Of a stretch of DNA of 64,000 bases, positions 46,601 through 58,771 are shown in pieces. The notes beneath the pieces were generated by a model. That model saw only the letters and a program-made list of their open reading frames with translations. It was not told where the DNA came from and made no database searches. The position numbers were made by a program, and so were the translations under genes. Origin of the DNA: Caenorhabditis elegans (lineage: Eukaryota; Nematoda; Chromadorea; Rhabditida; Rhabditidae); assembly GCF_000002985.6 (NCBI RefSeq), contig NC_003279.8, positions 124,001-188,000 on the forward strand, given 5' to 3'. How positions within the stretch are numbered: the first letter of the stretch is position 1; the number at the start of each line of letters is the position of its first letter.

Positions 46601-48169
46601 TTTTTCACCTGGAACTAAAAACATTTGAAGAATTTTTTTTAGCTTATATAACACTACAACCGCAACACATTTTTGTGAGAACATGTCTAGCCTCTGTCAA
46701 ACAGTTTTCCGGTATCTTCGTGTGTGTGTTTGCTAGTGTTCAATAGATCTTCCTGTAAAAAATCGAAAATTTCCGATTATATGCTTTTTATGTGTTTGAT
46801 TCTATAAGCGTTTAGATTGTTATCAGATGATTTGACATTATTCGCAACAATTTTTTTAAATCCGAATGTTTTTCGAATTTCTATTTTTTATAATTTTCCA
46901 GACAGTTTAAGAGCAAAGTTGAAGTTATTTTTTCCTATCAAAAAATGCAGGAATAAATACTACCTCAATTTTTGCAAGAAAAAAAATTTACAGTAGTTTT
47001 TTTGCTGGAAACTAAATTCCGCAGAATTTGAAAAATACTGAAAGGGTTTTTTTCCTTTTTTAATTTGTACTCCCTACAGTACCCCTTATTTTTGAATTAC
47101 AATTTGATGTTCGTACCTAAAATTGACACTTTTTCTCTAGTATATTTCCGAATTCAATTCATAATTATCAGTTGAAACTAGACCCCACCAAAATCACAAA
47201 TTGATAAGAAAACGTAGAAAGGGGAAAGCACGTGTAGCCTACAACAATATTAACTGTTTTCAATTTATTATTTTTATTTTCCAAGGGTTTTATTCTTAAT
47301 TCTATTCACAATTTTTCGAAAAATATTCAGCAAAAAAGTATGCTTTCTGACTATATTATCAGTATAAAGTGAGTTTTTTGTGAGCATTAAAAAAATCAAT
47401 TTTTTGTGGCCTAGCTTTGCATTTAGTGGCCTAAAAAATTAAATGCATTTCTTCCACGTTTTCCGTAAAAAAGACAGTGGAAGAGTTTTTATCCGTACTT
47501 GGGCAGGCTTAATATTTTGTGGCCAAATTTTTCGCGTGGTGCCTAGAAACTTTTTTTACGTTTTTTCTCGGAAACTTATTTTTTTCCATGGCCGTGAACG
47601 AGTTTTGTTTAAATTTCAGGTCGCTTTCAATATTTTGATGACTAGTTTTTTAAAAAATATTTTCCTGCTTTTAGTAATGCTTGGCCAAACGTCTTCACGT
47701 GGTCGAGCTTTTCATTTGATGCCCTAGGATTTTTAACCTGTCGTTCTCTAGACAATAACTACCGTGGACTCGAAAGTTCTACGCCACGTTTTAAATATTT
47801 GTAGCCTAGAAATCAAAGTCACTTCCCGAGTGGCCTACGTTTCCCTGAGCATAACTAGTCCTCGAGAAGTCCAGTCGACCGTTACTGTCTACAAGATTAT
47901 CGGCAAGATAATCCGTTTCGATTTCGATGTCCACTCATTCACTAGTCGTTTTGTCGTCGTTGCAACAATGTGGAAATTACTAAATTTTGGCATTTTTAAA
48001 GATTTTTAAACACATTTTTTCTGTCGGAAACTGAGAACCGCAGTTTGTAGAGAAAAAAATTGCATTTACTTTCCTGATTGAAAAATCTTTGTTAGCGTTC
48101 TTCCCCGCTGATTTATGTACCGTTTAAGTTTCAGCTGAGAGACAGCGTGGGATTGGGGGAGACGCAGAC

Positions 48170-49000
48170 AGCGAGTGAGTTTGCGTCTCCCTCTCCCTCC
48201 CACTCTCTCATTTGCAAGTTTTGAGTTTTCATAACTCGGAGAGTGGAGCTATCGAAAAATTCAAAAAAAAAAACAAAAAATTAAAATAAAAAAATTCTAC
48301 AAATTTTTAGTTGCTAATTTTTTGATAGCGCTGCTAGGTTTTGAGATAATGACGTTTTTAACTCTACCTCGACTTTTTGTGTGTTACCAAGTTAGTATTC
48401 CTCTGACAAACCGCATGACCTCACCTCATTGTAGCCTCTTTCGAAATCTGTAAACTTTACAACTCATGTTTCCTAGTGATATCCGCCTCCATCTCAGCTG
48501 TTCTCTTTCCATCTTCTCCTAACTGTTTTCGTCTATTTTAAAAATGAGATTATTCGGATTTCTTACTAGTTCCGCTCAAAAACCAATAAATTTATTTTGT
48601 AGAGCGAAAAATTCTACACATTTTTGTAGTCAACAAGTTTTTCAATGCACCTCTCCTCGCTGAGTTTTTAAGATCTATAATTTGATAGTAAAAATATTTT
48701 TGACAGTAGCTTTTGTTTTAGAGATAATCAGGATTTCGCAAGCCACGGACTTCAGTCTAGCCTCATTTCGAAAGTTGTGAACTCTGCAAGTCATGTTGAC
48801 TAATAGTATCCCTCTCCAGCTGTTCTTTCTCCTCCTTCACTCAAGTGGTGATCGTTTTCTCACTTCTCTCGCTTTTTCGCCCCTCTCTGTAGTGTCCAGA
48901 GAGTATCAGTTATGTCTCCAGGACGCCGTGTGACGTCATCGCTGACAAGCCGTAGCCTACAGCGCCCGGCAGAAGACCTGTTTTGACATGCCATTCGTGA
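48170..49000. repeat. Diverged tandem duplication of about 330 bp
   Basis: Blocks at about 48390-48550 and 48725-48865 share an ordered series of matches: CAAGC/CGCATG-GACCTCA, GTAGCCTC-TTTCGAAA, TCTGTAAACT, CATGTT, ATATCC, CAGCTGTTCTTT and CTCCT. The preceding parts (48295-48360 and 48610-48735) also match, through ATTCTACA, ATTTTT and TTTTGATAG. Confidence 0.45.
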
Positions 49001-49421
49001 AAAATTTAGATTAGCCCTCTCACACTCTACATGTCTCCATGTTTTTTCACACAAACTATTTTTTTGAAGAAATATCTTTAAAACTTTGCTTTGTCTATAA
49101 TTGATAGCATAAAAGGTCCAATTTTTTCCGTAGCTCAGCAAATGGCGTAACTAAATGGTGTGAAATGTTTGATAGGGGACCGGTTTTTGGCTGAAATCTC
49201 AGAAAAAATGGAGCCCTGCCTGCATAGAGACCCCTTTCGACTGATGACGTCACAGAGTAAGGTGTCACATCACACCATTCTTATTTCTCTATTTGAGGTC
49301 CAATTAGACTAGGGGGTCAGCGTGCTCTCGATTCCTAGCCGATGACGTCACATATTTGCCATTCACAACTTTCTAAACTTCAAACATTTTTTAATTTTTC
49401 CCAAATTTCAGCCGATTCCTA

Positions 49422-51932
49422 ATGGGAGGATTCCTCTCCAAACATCACCACCTCACTGCAGTCCACGATGCCACGTGTGGCCCAATAAAAGGTGTCGGAT
49501 ATGAGCAAGTAGGTCATAAATTGAGCTCTCACTAAGTTAAGATGAAAGAAAATTATTTAGGAAGACGGTTCAGTGGTGGAGGGGTTCCTTGGAATCCCGT
49601 ACGCCGAGCCACCAATTGGAGCCTTGCGCTTTAAGAAGCCAGTTGCTCATCGGAAATGGACGGAGCCGCTGGATTGTGTTAGGTTCGGGCCAAGGAGTCC
49701 GCAAAATGATGAGCTACTAGGGCAGGTGAGGCGCCTAAATCAGAGCAAAACTCTGTCATTTTTATAATGTTCAGTTTGTGAACACAGTCGGGAAAAGTGA
49801 GGAGCACTGTCTCAGCCTGAACGTATTCACTCCAAAGTGGGAGTCAAATGAATGGCCCGACGGCTTCCCAGTGATGGTCTTCATCCATGGCGGAGGCTTC
49901 GCTGTTCACTCATCCAGCAACTACGGCTGCGCTTCCATCGCACGAAACCTTTGCACCAAGGACGTCGTCGTCGTGACCATTAACTACCGCCTCGGCGTCC
50001 TTGGATTCTTCACCACCGGCGACGAAGTGTGCCGTGGAAACCTTGGACTTTGGGATCAGACTGCCGCACTCGAGTGGGTTCAGGAGAACATTCAAAGCTT
50101 CCGAGGCGACCCTGATAATGTTACAATCTTTGGCCAAAGTGCAGGTGGAGCATCTGTGGATCTGCTTTGCCTATCGCCGCACTCGAGGGGATTGTTCAAT
50201 CGGGCGATTCCGATGGCAGGGAATGGAGAATGTGATTTTGCGATGCGGACTAGTGAGCAGCAGGCTCAGTTGTCGAGGGAGTTTGCGAGATACCTTGGAT
50301 GGGAAGGAGATGGTAAGTGATTGAAATGTCGCTTAGTCGTAAGATGTTAGAAATTGCATTGTCATCAGAGTTGGATTGAGTTTGTTTAAGCGTAATTTTT
50401 ACTAAAGCCCATCGAAGCAGTTCCGTTGGCTACTTGGCCTACCACACTCAGCCTGGGAGCCCGTCATAGCAAGGCTCAAGACATTTCCTATGTAGTTATT
50501 TCTATTGCAAATTTAATACGGTGAATTTTCCAAAAATCTTGACGTATCCGAATGAAAAACCAGTGCAAACTTGTTGAGTAATATCCCTAATTACTTCATT
50601 CCAGACAACGACAGTGAAGACCTTCTCCAATTCATCGACCAGCAACCCCTTTACAAGATCGAGATGGGCATAAACCCGAAAAGAGGATTCAAGCATTCCC
50701 AGGCTGGAAGCTTGTATTTTGTGCCAAACTTTGACGGCGACTTCTTCCCGAAACCACTTAACCAGCTTAGAAAAGAAGCTCCAAAGATGCAAATAATGAC
50801 AGGAACCACCAAGTACGAGGGTCTATTTTTCAGTGAGTTTAAACTTCTGAAAATTTTCTGAAAATTTTCTATTATAGTCGCCCTCGGTGCCTTATCGAAA
50901 AATCCGGAAGGAATTAAAAAGTTCATGGGAAGAATCTTTAAAGAATGCGACTATGGAGAGCGTGCTGACGATGTGCTGCAGATGGTCTACGACTTTTATT
51001 TCAAGGGGGTACATCCCAAGGATCATGAGAAGAATATGCATCAGATTGTGAAGGTAGGTGGCATAGAGCCTACAGGGCCATCAGCCAGTGTTTCAGTTCA
51101 TTGGAGACTATTCTATCAACTATGGTACATACCGTCTGGCTAACATTATGACGGATCTTCAACACGATGTATACTTCTATCAGTTTGACTATCATAACTC
51201 TGCAGGATTCGGAGTGTTCCGGTGGCTTCTTCCGTTTTTGGGTGAGTTTAGGCAGGATGGGTCAGATTTTCTAAGCTCTGGGCCACATGCTTTTTGGTAG
51301 ATCAGTTTTAGAAATTCTAAGCTAGAAATGTATGAGTATGGTAAAACTTTTAAATCAGATTGAAAAGAAATTTTCCAAATTATAGGACTTTGTAAAAACT
51401 CCGATTGCTTAGGCTACTTCATCCGTACGACCGTAACCTGTCACTAACGATTCTAATAGTGTACCTTATCTGAACAGTATTGCCGAACTAATTGAAATTA
51501 ATCCTGAGACTCCGAGATTACCTAGCGGTCCCTATCGCTGTGGCCCAGTGCCCATTTGGCTCAATATCCAATTTTCAGGCTCCACACATTGCACGGAAAT
51601 GAGATATGTGCTCGGCAAAGGAATAATCTCGAAATTCCGACCAAATGATAATGATAAGAAGATGCTTCACGTTATGACAACTTATTTTACAAATTTTGCA
51701 AAATATGGGTACTTTTTTTGTGAACACTTTCGAAAAAAATTAAGCTGCTTTCAGAAACCCTAATGGAGAAAACCAGGAGACTGGAGAATGGCAAAAGCAC
51801 GACTCGGCACACCCGTTCCGCCATTTCAAGATTGATCTGGACGATTCTGAAATGGTTGAGGACTATCAGGAACGGAGAGCCGAGCTATGGGATAAACTGA
51901 GAGCATTAAATGTTAGCAGGGCTCAGATGTGA
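49422..51932 (+). CDS. Type-B carboxylesterase / cholinesterase-family hydrolase
   Basis: Exons: 49422-49508, 49561-49725, 49775-50312, 50605-50832, 50878-51053, 51097-51241, 51579-51708 and 51755-51932, giving 548 aa, the usual family length. An SL-type acceptor (AATTTCAG) lies ten bases before ATG. Motifs: GIPYAEPPIGALRF, EHCLSLNVF, the oxyanion hole HGGGF, the nucleophile elbow FGQSAGGAS, the acid residue in GTTKYEGLFF and the catalytic His in GSTHCTEM. All three catalytic residues are present, so it should be active on esters. There is no signal peptide; the N-terminus MGGFLSK fits the N-myristoylation pattern MGxxxS, suggesting a cytosolic or membrane-tethered enzyme. No C-terminal retention signal (ends SRAQM). 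I believe this is F56C11.6; the natural substrate is unknown. Confidence 0.92.
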
Positions 51933-52348
51933 AATTGCTGTTATTTTTACTTGATTGATTTTACGGGTTTATAAATATTTTTGATTTGTTATATATTTAT
52001 TTTTTCTGAGTTACATACATACATCAAGAAACATTTCAATATCTTGCAATCTAACTGAATTTTATTTTATAATCAGTTATTTTTATTAATCCTGTACTAT
52101 GCCAAAAAATCTAACTTGTTTGAATCAATAACTCAACTACCAATCCTTAACACAAAAACCAACACGGTTCTACCCAAACGATGTATAAGCTGGCACCATT
52201 ATAAATTATCCGCATACTTTTTCAAACAAAGGAAAAAGTCGGAAGCTTTCCATACATTCAACTCTATTATACTTTCCCCTTTCCATGGATGTGCTTTTTG
52301 TGTGAAACCAAAACTTAACCGCCAGAAAGCTTTTTACATAATCTATAA

Positions 52349-52640
52349 CAGAGGTGGGCGGCAATTGCCGTTCGGCGAACATTCTGATTTTTTGGAAATT
52401 TTCATTTTTGGCAAATTGCCGATCTGCCGTTTGCCGGATATCAATTTGCCGGAAGTGTTTAGAGGGTTCTTTTTACGACGGAAACACTTAAAACTGTGCC
52501 TTTTTGAAAATATTTAATTTTTATTCTTTTTTTCGGCAAATTTGCCGGTTTGCCCAATTTGGCAATTCGCCGGAAATTTCAATTTCGGCAGTCTGCCAAT
52601 TTGCCAATTTTCAGAAAAAAAATTTCGACGCCCATCCCTG
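52349..52640. mobile_element. Short non-autonomous hAT-like element
   Basis: The ends are CAGAGGTGGGCGGCAATT on the left and, inverted, CAGGGATGGGCGTCGAAATT on the right. The inside consists of repeated TTTGCCG and CGGCAAATTGCC blocks in both orientations. Flanks ATCTATAA and ATGCATAC match at five of eight positions, which could be a decayed 8-base duplication. It has no transposase. CAGNGNTGGGC ends are typical of hAT elements. Confidence 0.65.
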
Positions 52641-54139
52641 ATGCATACCGTTTTTGACTCAATTTAAATAGTACACAACCTTCCACATTAATGTAGTAAC
52701 GGTAAGGTTGCCTAATTTGTTTGAACTTTGAAAGCCGCGCACAGCACCTACAGTAATCAATCTCCTTAAAGAGTGTTTTCGCAATACCAAACATAGGAGT
52801 TTGTAGAAACATGAAACCGAAGGACAACACATTTTGAAACAGGTGTCACATTTATGTATCTGCACTTGATAGCTATGCAGTCAATGAAGCATAACGAGAG
52901 ACATGTGTTCATTCCCGAATGGAGTCAATGAGTCATAAGGTTCTTCGTTCTCATTTTATTATTACAGGCTTGGGTCCCACATTGATTCATATTATACTTA
53001 CTTTTCAATTCATTGTTTTTTTGTGATTTTTTTTCATTAGAATAGTATTATAATAATATTCTTCTAATAATGACAATCGAAATAGTTGCAAGTAGAATAA
53101 CGATTTGTACAGTGATGCCCATAATTGTGCATGTTTATAATGTTCTAATATTTCAACGCAATCATGACACAAGCTCTATAGCATCTCGTGAGTTCATTTT
53201 TGGTGAGGTTTCAAAAAAAAAATCCTCTTGCTCAAGAGCCATACGTTTTCAGTTAAAAATTTCTTTAATAAAATATAATGCTCATTTCTCGAACGTTACC
53301 TGTTAATGTTAACTGCGCCTACCATGTCCGTTCAATCCCACTAGTCAGTTATTCTTTGCAATTAAATGATAAACTTTAATGTCTAAATCTCTTCATGGAT
53401 ATCTCCATCTCAACCATCCATCGTTTTTTATCAACCATCATCATTCTCGTGTTCTCGTTCTCGGGGTCGCCTCCGCTTCTTCATCATCATCACCACGACC
53501 ATTCAAATCGTTCATCTTCCTAATCGACATATTCCCGCATTAAATTTCTCTGTTGGGTATCAATGACTACCCAAAAACGGTCGCATTTTCTGAAAAAATG
53601 GGAAAATTGATTCCTAATTTATTGGTTTTGACCGGTTGTAACTAACCCCCACACACTGTTTTTTGATACTACCTACGTCTATTTTCGGCTAATTTTAAGA
53701 AGTCAATGATTCCTAATTGTCTTTTTTGTTATTTTCTGTGAAGTGAAGTATCAAGATAAAATCAGTTTGCGTCTCGCTTCGATTTTCTCATTTTTCGAAT
53801 GCTATTCCCCCGTAGCAATATGGTTTTGTTATTACACATTTGCACTTTTTTGCTACCCTCCCAATTCTGACTCACACTTGCATTCCGGAGACTGCCTGAG
53901 AGTTAAAACTAAACATAATTGTTATATAATAAATGTCAAAGTTTTTCGCAAGCTGAAAATTTTTGCCAGCTGAATTATTCCTCCTTCAAAGGAGCATAAG
54001 TCTAAAAATGCTAGAGTTATTGGAAAGTTGCTAATTACAAGTTATAGAGTTTAAAATTTTGAGTAGTTTCTCGATTTACAATTTTTGAAGCTTTATTCCT
54101 TGCTCAAACTCGAGCAATGAGAGGCAGTGGGGACTCCCC

Positions 54140-54194
54140 CACTGGGGAGGGGAGAACCTTGTCAACCCACTAGGGAGGGGAGAACCTTGTCAAC
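54140..54194. repeat. Two-copy 28-base direct repeat
   Basis: Two 28-base-period copies of CACT(G/A)GGGAGGGGAGAACC followed by TTGTCAAC lie side by side. A small palindrome, AGTGGGGACTCCCCCACT, directly precedes the first copy. Confidence 0.8.
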
Positions 54195-54566
54195 TTTAAA
54201 GCCACGTCCCTCTGCAGGGAAAAGATCTATCAAAAGGTTATCAACTAACAAAATGTGCAAAATTATACGCTCTACATTTTTGTAGTTAACCGTTTTCTGT
54301 TATCACAGTTAGTTTTTGTGAAACCATCAAATCTGTAGTTTCTCCATTATTATTATCACCTAACAGTATTATTATCAGCTGATAAGTATCCTTTCTTTTT
54401 GGATAATCCCCTTGTAAAGGAATATACCATTGTCTTCATCTCCTTTTTCTGTGTCTACCCTTATCTTTGGGTCGCCATCTGCCTCTCCTCCCCGCATATC
54501 CCCTCTTATATCTTCAGAAATTCAGGTTCCAAGGAATATTCCGAAAAATTTTGTTTGGAAGGTGAC

Positions 54567-57500
54567 ATGTCCGATCAATCGCTGGTCCAGAAGGTTCCAC
54601 TACTTGGCTCGTGTTCTCAGGTGAGTATGCGCCTTTAAACATTGAGGGTACTGTATGCACCATAACGCAAAATTGCAGATTTTATAGTGGGGCAGGTTTG
54701 TTCTACAGATAACCGTAAAATTTTTATGTCCCTTTAAAAGAAACTCGTCCGAAAAATTGATAATTTACGAGGAAAACAACTTTTAAAAATGTTTTTTTAC
54801 TTCAAACGATGCTCTATTGTGCCGAATCGCTTGTTGTTTAGCGGCGTTTCTAAATATTTATTTACTTATCGAAAATCTTTTTTTTCATATTTATAACTGT
54901 TTAAACAAAATCGATAATATTTATTTTTTCTGAAACTATTCTGAAAATTTTGAATTTCCCGCCAAAAAAATTTCGGAAAATTTTGATTTTTTTTGGCATA
55001 TTATTTTCTGATAGAATTTGAATTTTTGGCCAAAGAAATTCTGAAAGTTTTGAATTTCCCGCAAAAATTGTATTTCTGAGAGAATTTGAATTTCTTGCAA
55101 TTTTTCTGTGAAAAAACAATTGAAAATAAACGTGGTCGCCAATACGAGAAAACTCGGCCACCGATTTTTTTTTCGCAAATTTTGCATTCGTTGCTGCATG
55201 ACTGCCAAAAATTGGCGGCCGAGTTTTTTTATTCTACAGGGTTAAATTTCACAGATGGCCGAGTTTTCTCAGTTTCACGGTCACAGGCTTCTAGTTTATT
55301 ATATTCATCTCCGCGGCGCGCGCACCGTACTTTCTCCTTCTCTACTCTCTCGTTGTTCAATCCCTCTCTCGGATCCAACCAACGCCCTCTGCGATTGTGT
55401 CATCATCGATTTGTTATCTCAAATTCCGTTTGGCTTTTCAATAACCGTGCCTTATTGTCTCAGGAATTTCAAATTTCCGGTCAACAATTCGGATTATTAA
55501 CCATTTCGAAAAAAATCCTTTAAATTATTTTTATTATAATGAAAAACGTGCGATTTTTTCTCGCTGGTGGGTCCTGGCACGACTGAAACTTTTCAGCTAC
55601 TGTACCCAGCATTGCTTTAGAATTTAAATTTTTGCCGGCAAATTAGAACTGCAAGATTTTTTTGTTAGTTTTTAATTATAATTGTTTGGGAAAAATTACA
55701 AACTTTAAAAAAACCTACCGTACTCCCAAGTACTGCAGCCAAGAAATAATTTGTTTCGTGCCAAGACCCATTTTTCCTTTAAGAACTAGAAACCTCCCTT
55801 GTTTACAACTGTACTTAAAATCGAATTAGTTTGTTCGCTAAACATGTTTTTCGCGCGAAATTTCGCTTTACTTTCGAAAAATGTTTTTCTTCATTTTCGT
55901 CGGCATGCGCCTTTAAACTACTGTTTTTGAAACTTTCGAATGATAGAAAAAATTAGAAAATATTTTTAATTTTCGCTTTCGCCGGAATATTCGAAAATTC
56001 GAAAAAAAAACTAAATTTCATGGATTCTCAGTTAAAATTCACGGAAATTAAAACTTGCGTAGCGAGACCTCAACGATCACATTACCTATGCGCCTTTAAA
56101 GCTACCGTAACCCTATTTTTAATTAAAAAAAAAAGAATTTCCTTTTAAAATCGCCGGATTTTCTCCGTCTCTTTTCCCATCTTTTTTCATCTTCGGTACC
56201 AATCATATGTAGGTGAGAATATCTCTGCACCCTCCAACGAACCCAACACTATATCGCTGCGCACCGTCCTTCAACGATGTCATCTTCCTCCTACTTCGAC
56301 CCCCTCAATTTATTTCCGATTTCCTCTGATTTATTGATCTTTTTTCCTCTTTTTCATCATTTCTACGTTCTATAAAGCGAGGTTTATAGCCAAATGGACT
56401 CATTCAAACGATTACAATCCAAAGTTTTCACGTCAGTGAGCTCACTGCGAAAATCTGAAGAGAATGTGAGTAAAAAGCGGCGGAAGACGTAAAACATCTG
56501 AAATATTTTTAAAAAAATTTGTTAAAAGCCCCACATTTTCGAGATAAATCTAAATTTTCAAGTTTGTAGCAGCAAATTAAGCAAAGATATATATTTCAGG
56601 CCGACGAGCAGACATACAACACAAAACGATGCTTCATCCACGTCAATCACTTATCGATCGCGATCGCCGTCGTCGAGCTCTCGATTTTAATTTATCAGGT
56701 AATTTGTTTGCCTGCAACTCAGACCAACGCTTAGTCGTCTAATTAGATTTCAACCATATTTGATTAGAAACTGAGCAAATATAATGGGGACATAATTAAT
56801 AGGCTTATGGATTTTATTTGATTTGACAATATGGATTTTCTAACCAAATATGGTTAAAATCTAATCCAATATGGAGCAAATCTAATCAAATATGGCTGAG
56901 ATCGTGCCATATTGGATTAGATTTCGACCATATTGGATTAGATTTGTTTTCTAATGAAATATGGAGAAAATCTAATCTAACATGGATTTCTAATCTAATA
57001 TGGAGCAAATATAATGCAATATGGATTTTCTAAAAAATATGGTTGAAATCTCGTTGAATATGGTTGAAATCTAATTAGACGACTAAGCGTTTATCTGAGA
57101 AACTGGAAAAACCTAAAAAAAATCTGAAAATTTTCAGTTTTGTGTGGAAAAAATCAATGAAAAACTCAATCCTACAGTAATTTAAAAATTCTTTTTCACT
57201 AAAAAAATCAGTTCCCATTGAAAAAACAAACTGAAAATCAATTATTTCAGCTCTCAAATGGCAGTTGGGGCAATTCGGAGCACTCGACCGTCTTCACAAT
57301 CGCCGCCTTGCTCTTTCTGCTCGTCATTTTTCTGCTTTTCGTCGCGATTTTCTACCAAATCGGAAATCTTCTCATCCCGCACATCGTCATGCAGATTCTG
57401 CTCGTTTTGTGCTTCCTGGGACTCACATGTGCGACGCTTTATGCGCTTTTCCACGGTGCCACGTTTCAGTTGCTCGTCGTGGTTACAAATCCGCAAATCG

Positions 57501-57966
57501 CCGCTGATTCCATGGTAAGTGTGGTAAAAAATGAAATTTGTTTCCTTGGGAAATTCCTTCTTTTTCCTCAATTTTTCCTCATTTTTTTGCTTCCAAAAAA
57601 AAGACCCATTTTGCGAAAAAAATTTTTTTTTTTCATTAATATATGTATTTTAAATTTTCCAGACAATTCTCCCGGCGCCAATGATCACAACAAACGTGGT
57701 TTCCGGATTCCTAGTGGGCCTTCTCGTCATTTTCGCAGTCTCCTACTTGCTCATCGCTGTGCTGAATGTGAGCTTTTCCCATGGCGAGACCCATGTAACT
57801 TTAATTTTTGCAGACCTGGTGCATGTACGTCGTCATCGATAGTTACCAGCTTTTGAAGAGCCAGAAACTTCAATCTCGTACTCCGTCGGTCGAGGAGTAT
57901 TGTGCGCCGAAGACGATTCAACTCTCACTATACCCCAATCAAATCGTTCAGGCCACCGATTTTTAG
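54567..57966 (+). CDS. Four-transmembrane protein (LAPTM-like topology), alternative first exons
   Basis: Shared exons: 56600-56698, 57251-57514, 57663-57767 and 57814-57966. Either first exon 54567-54620 (18 codons, beginning MSDQSLVQKVPLLG) or 56394-56465 (24 codons, beginning MDSFKRLQSKVF) joins in phase 0, giving 224 or 230 aa. Four hydrophobic segments are evident: IAIAVVELSILIY, IAALLFLLVIFLLFVAIF, IVMQILLVLCFLGLTCATL and FLVGLLVIFAVSYLLIAVL. The first is preceded by TKRCFIHVNH and the last followed by TWCMYVVIDSYQLLK, which resembles the layout of lysosomal LAPTM4/5 proteins. The longer spacing and the PLLG dileucine-like motif of isoform 1a could affect sorting. Exon 1b has TATAAA 24 bases upstream. 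The family assignment is tentative; the gene structure is firm (locus probably F56C11.5). Confidence 0.75.
56718..57097. mobile_element. Foldback element with 33-base perfect arms and internal ATTAGATT/ATATGG repeats
   Basis: The left arm ACGCTTAGTCGTCTAATTAG with ATTTCAACCATAT (56727-56759) is the exact reverse complement of the right arm ending GACTAAGCGT at 57090. Weaker pairing through CTCAGA extends each end. Between the arms, units of TCTAATCYAATATGGAGCAAA and their complements repeat about ten times. It fills most of intron 56699-57250. No transposase is present. Confidence 0.75.
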
Positions 57967-58138
57967 TCTATATTTTAGACCATTTGTTGAATTTTTCTCG
58001 AAAAAATCCGGTAAATTTTTGTGTATATATGTCCCGAAATTCTTCACTTTTATCACATGTGTCAGGCTTTAATTTTTTCATACTTTATTTTCGAATTCTG
58101 TACAAAAATCTTTGATATATTCTATTTATTCTTCTCAA

Positions 58139-58771
58139 TTAATAATCACACGATCCATCTTTCCACCCGTCTCGCCACCTTTGCATCACATCTCGACACT
58201 CGAACTTTGGTTTTCCGGTTTTTTCGTTGACTTTATTGTGTAGCTGGCACATCCATAGCGCAAACGCCTCGCGGCTTTCCACTTTTGGCGGCGATTCTTT
58301 CAGATCTTTTCGGAGATCTTTGGCGCAGAAATCGCAGGGATATGTCTGAAAAATTTAGGCGTTTTTGTGGGAATCTTGAGCTTATTAGCTAACTTTTCCT
58401 AGAATAGACATGAAACTTCTGGCTCGATCCTTATCCTCGTCGGTAGGCTTTTCCGGGTAGTAAACCGACATTGTGTGTAGCAAATTCCACGTGGATCTGC
58501 CTGAAATTTGAAATTTTTGGTGGAAATTTGAATTAAAAGCGAACCGAGCTCATCCTTGTCTACTGGACATCCGTGCAACTTCGCTCCTGTGCTCGTGCTC
58601 GGCGTCGTCTCGGATTCTGCAAAGAACTAAAATAATTGAGATTTTTTGCTCTGGAAATCTAGGGAAATCACCTTTTTTCTTTATTTTTTCAGCCATTTCT
58701 CTGCCTTTTTTCATCATATCCTCTACACTGACGCATGCACGACACGGCTTTCCATCTGGACCGATTTCCAT
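58139..58771 (-). CDS. ERV1/ALR-family FAD-dependent sulfhydryl oxidase
   Basis: Exons (5'-3'): 58771-58672, 58616-58545, 58500-58394 and 58345-58139, giving 161 aa. An SL-type acceptor TTTCAG ends one base before ATG. An N-terminal shuttle CxxC (PCRAC), a helical linker, LGRSTWNLLHTMSVYYP, the redox-active YPCDFC next to the FAD site, LHNKVNEKTGKPKFEC and WRDGWKDGSCD are all present in family order and closely follow human ALR/GFER. The enzyme oxidises thiols in the mitochondrial intermembrane space, where it re-oxidises the import receptor Mia40 and passes electrons to cytochrome c or oxygen. It converges with the four-TM gene (172 bases between stops) and diverges from the gene at 59376. 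I believe it is F56C11.3. Confidence 0.93.

Larger units (their letters stand above)
42820..49411. other. 6.6-kb intergenic region between ptr-11 and the carboxylesterase, no gene seen
   Basis: The start of ptr-11 lies at the left and the esterase start at the right, so this is a shared upstream region. It contains GGTGGCCTAGAAA minisatellite fields (43150-43670, 45000-45370 and looser copies to 47870), a diverged tandem repeat (48170-49000), and AT-rich filler. Several open frames of 60-183 codons (43936-44487, 47443-47727, 47764-48009) lack homology, splice logic or plausible composition. Confidence 0.65.
51933..54520. other. Intergenic region, no gene seen
   Basis: This contains the esterase 3' UTR, a small hAT-like element (52349-52640), a (CAT)n-rich stretch around 53480-53515 and a short direct repeat (54140-54194). 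No open frame shows domain or splice support. The right end leads into the alternative first exon of the four-TM gene. Confidence 0.6.

Noticed and set aside
47443..48009. Two adjacent open frames of 94 and 81 codons
   Set aside because: They lie within the GGCCTAGAA repeat field; the codons simply translate the repeat and flanking T-rich sequence.
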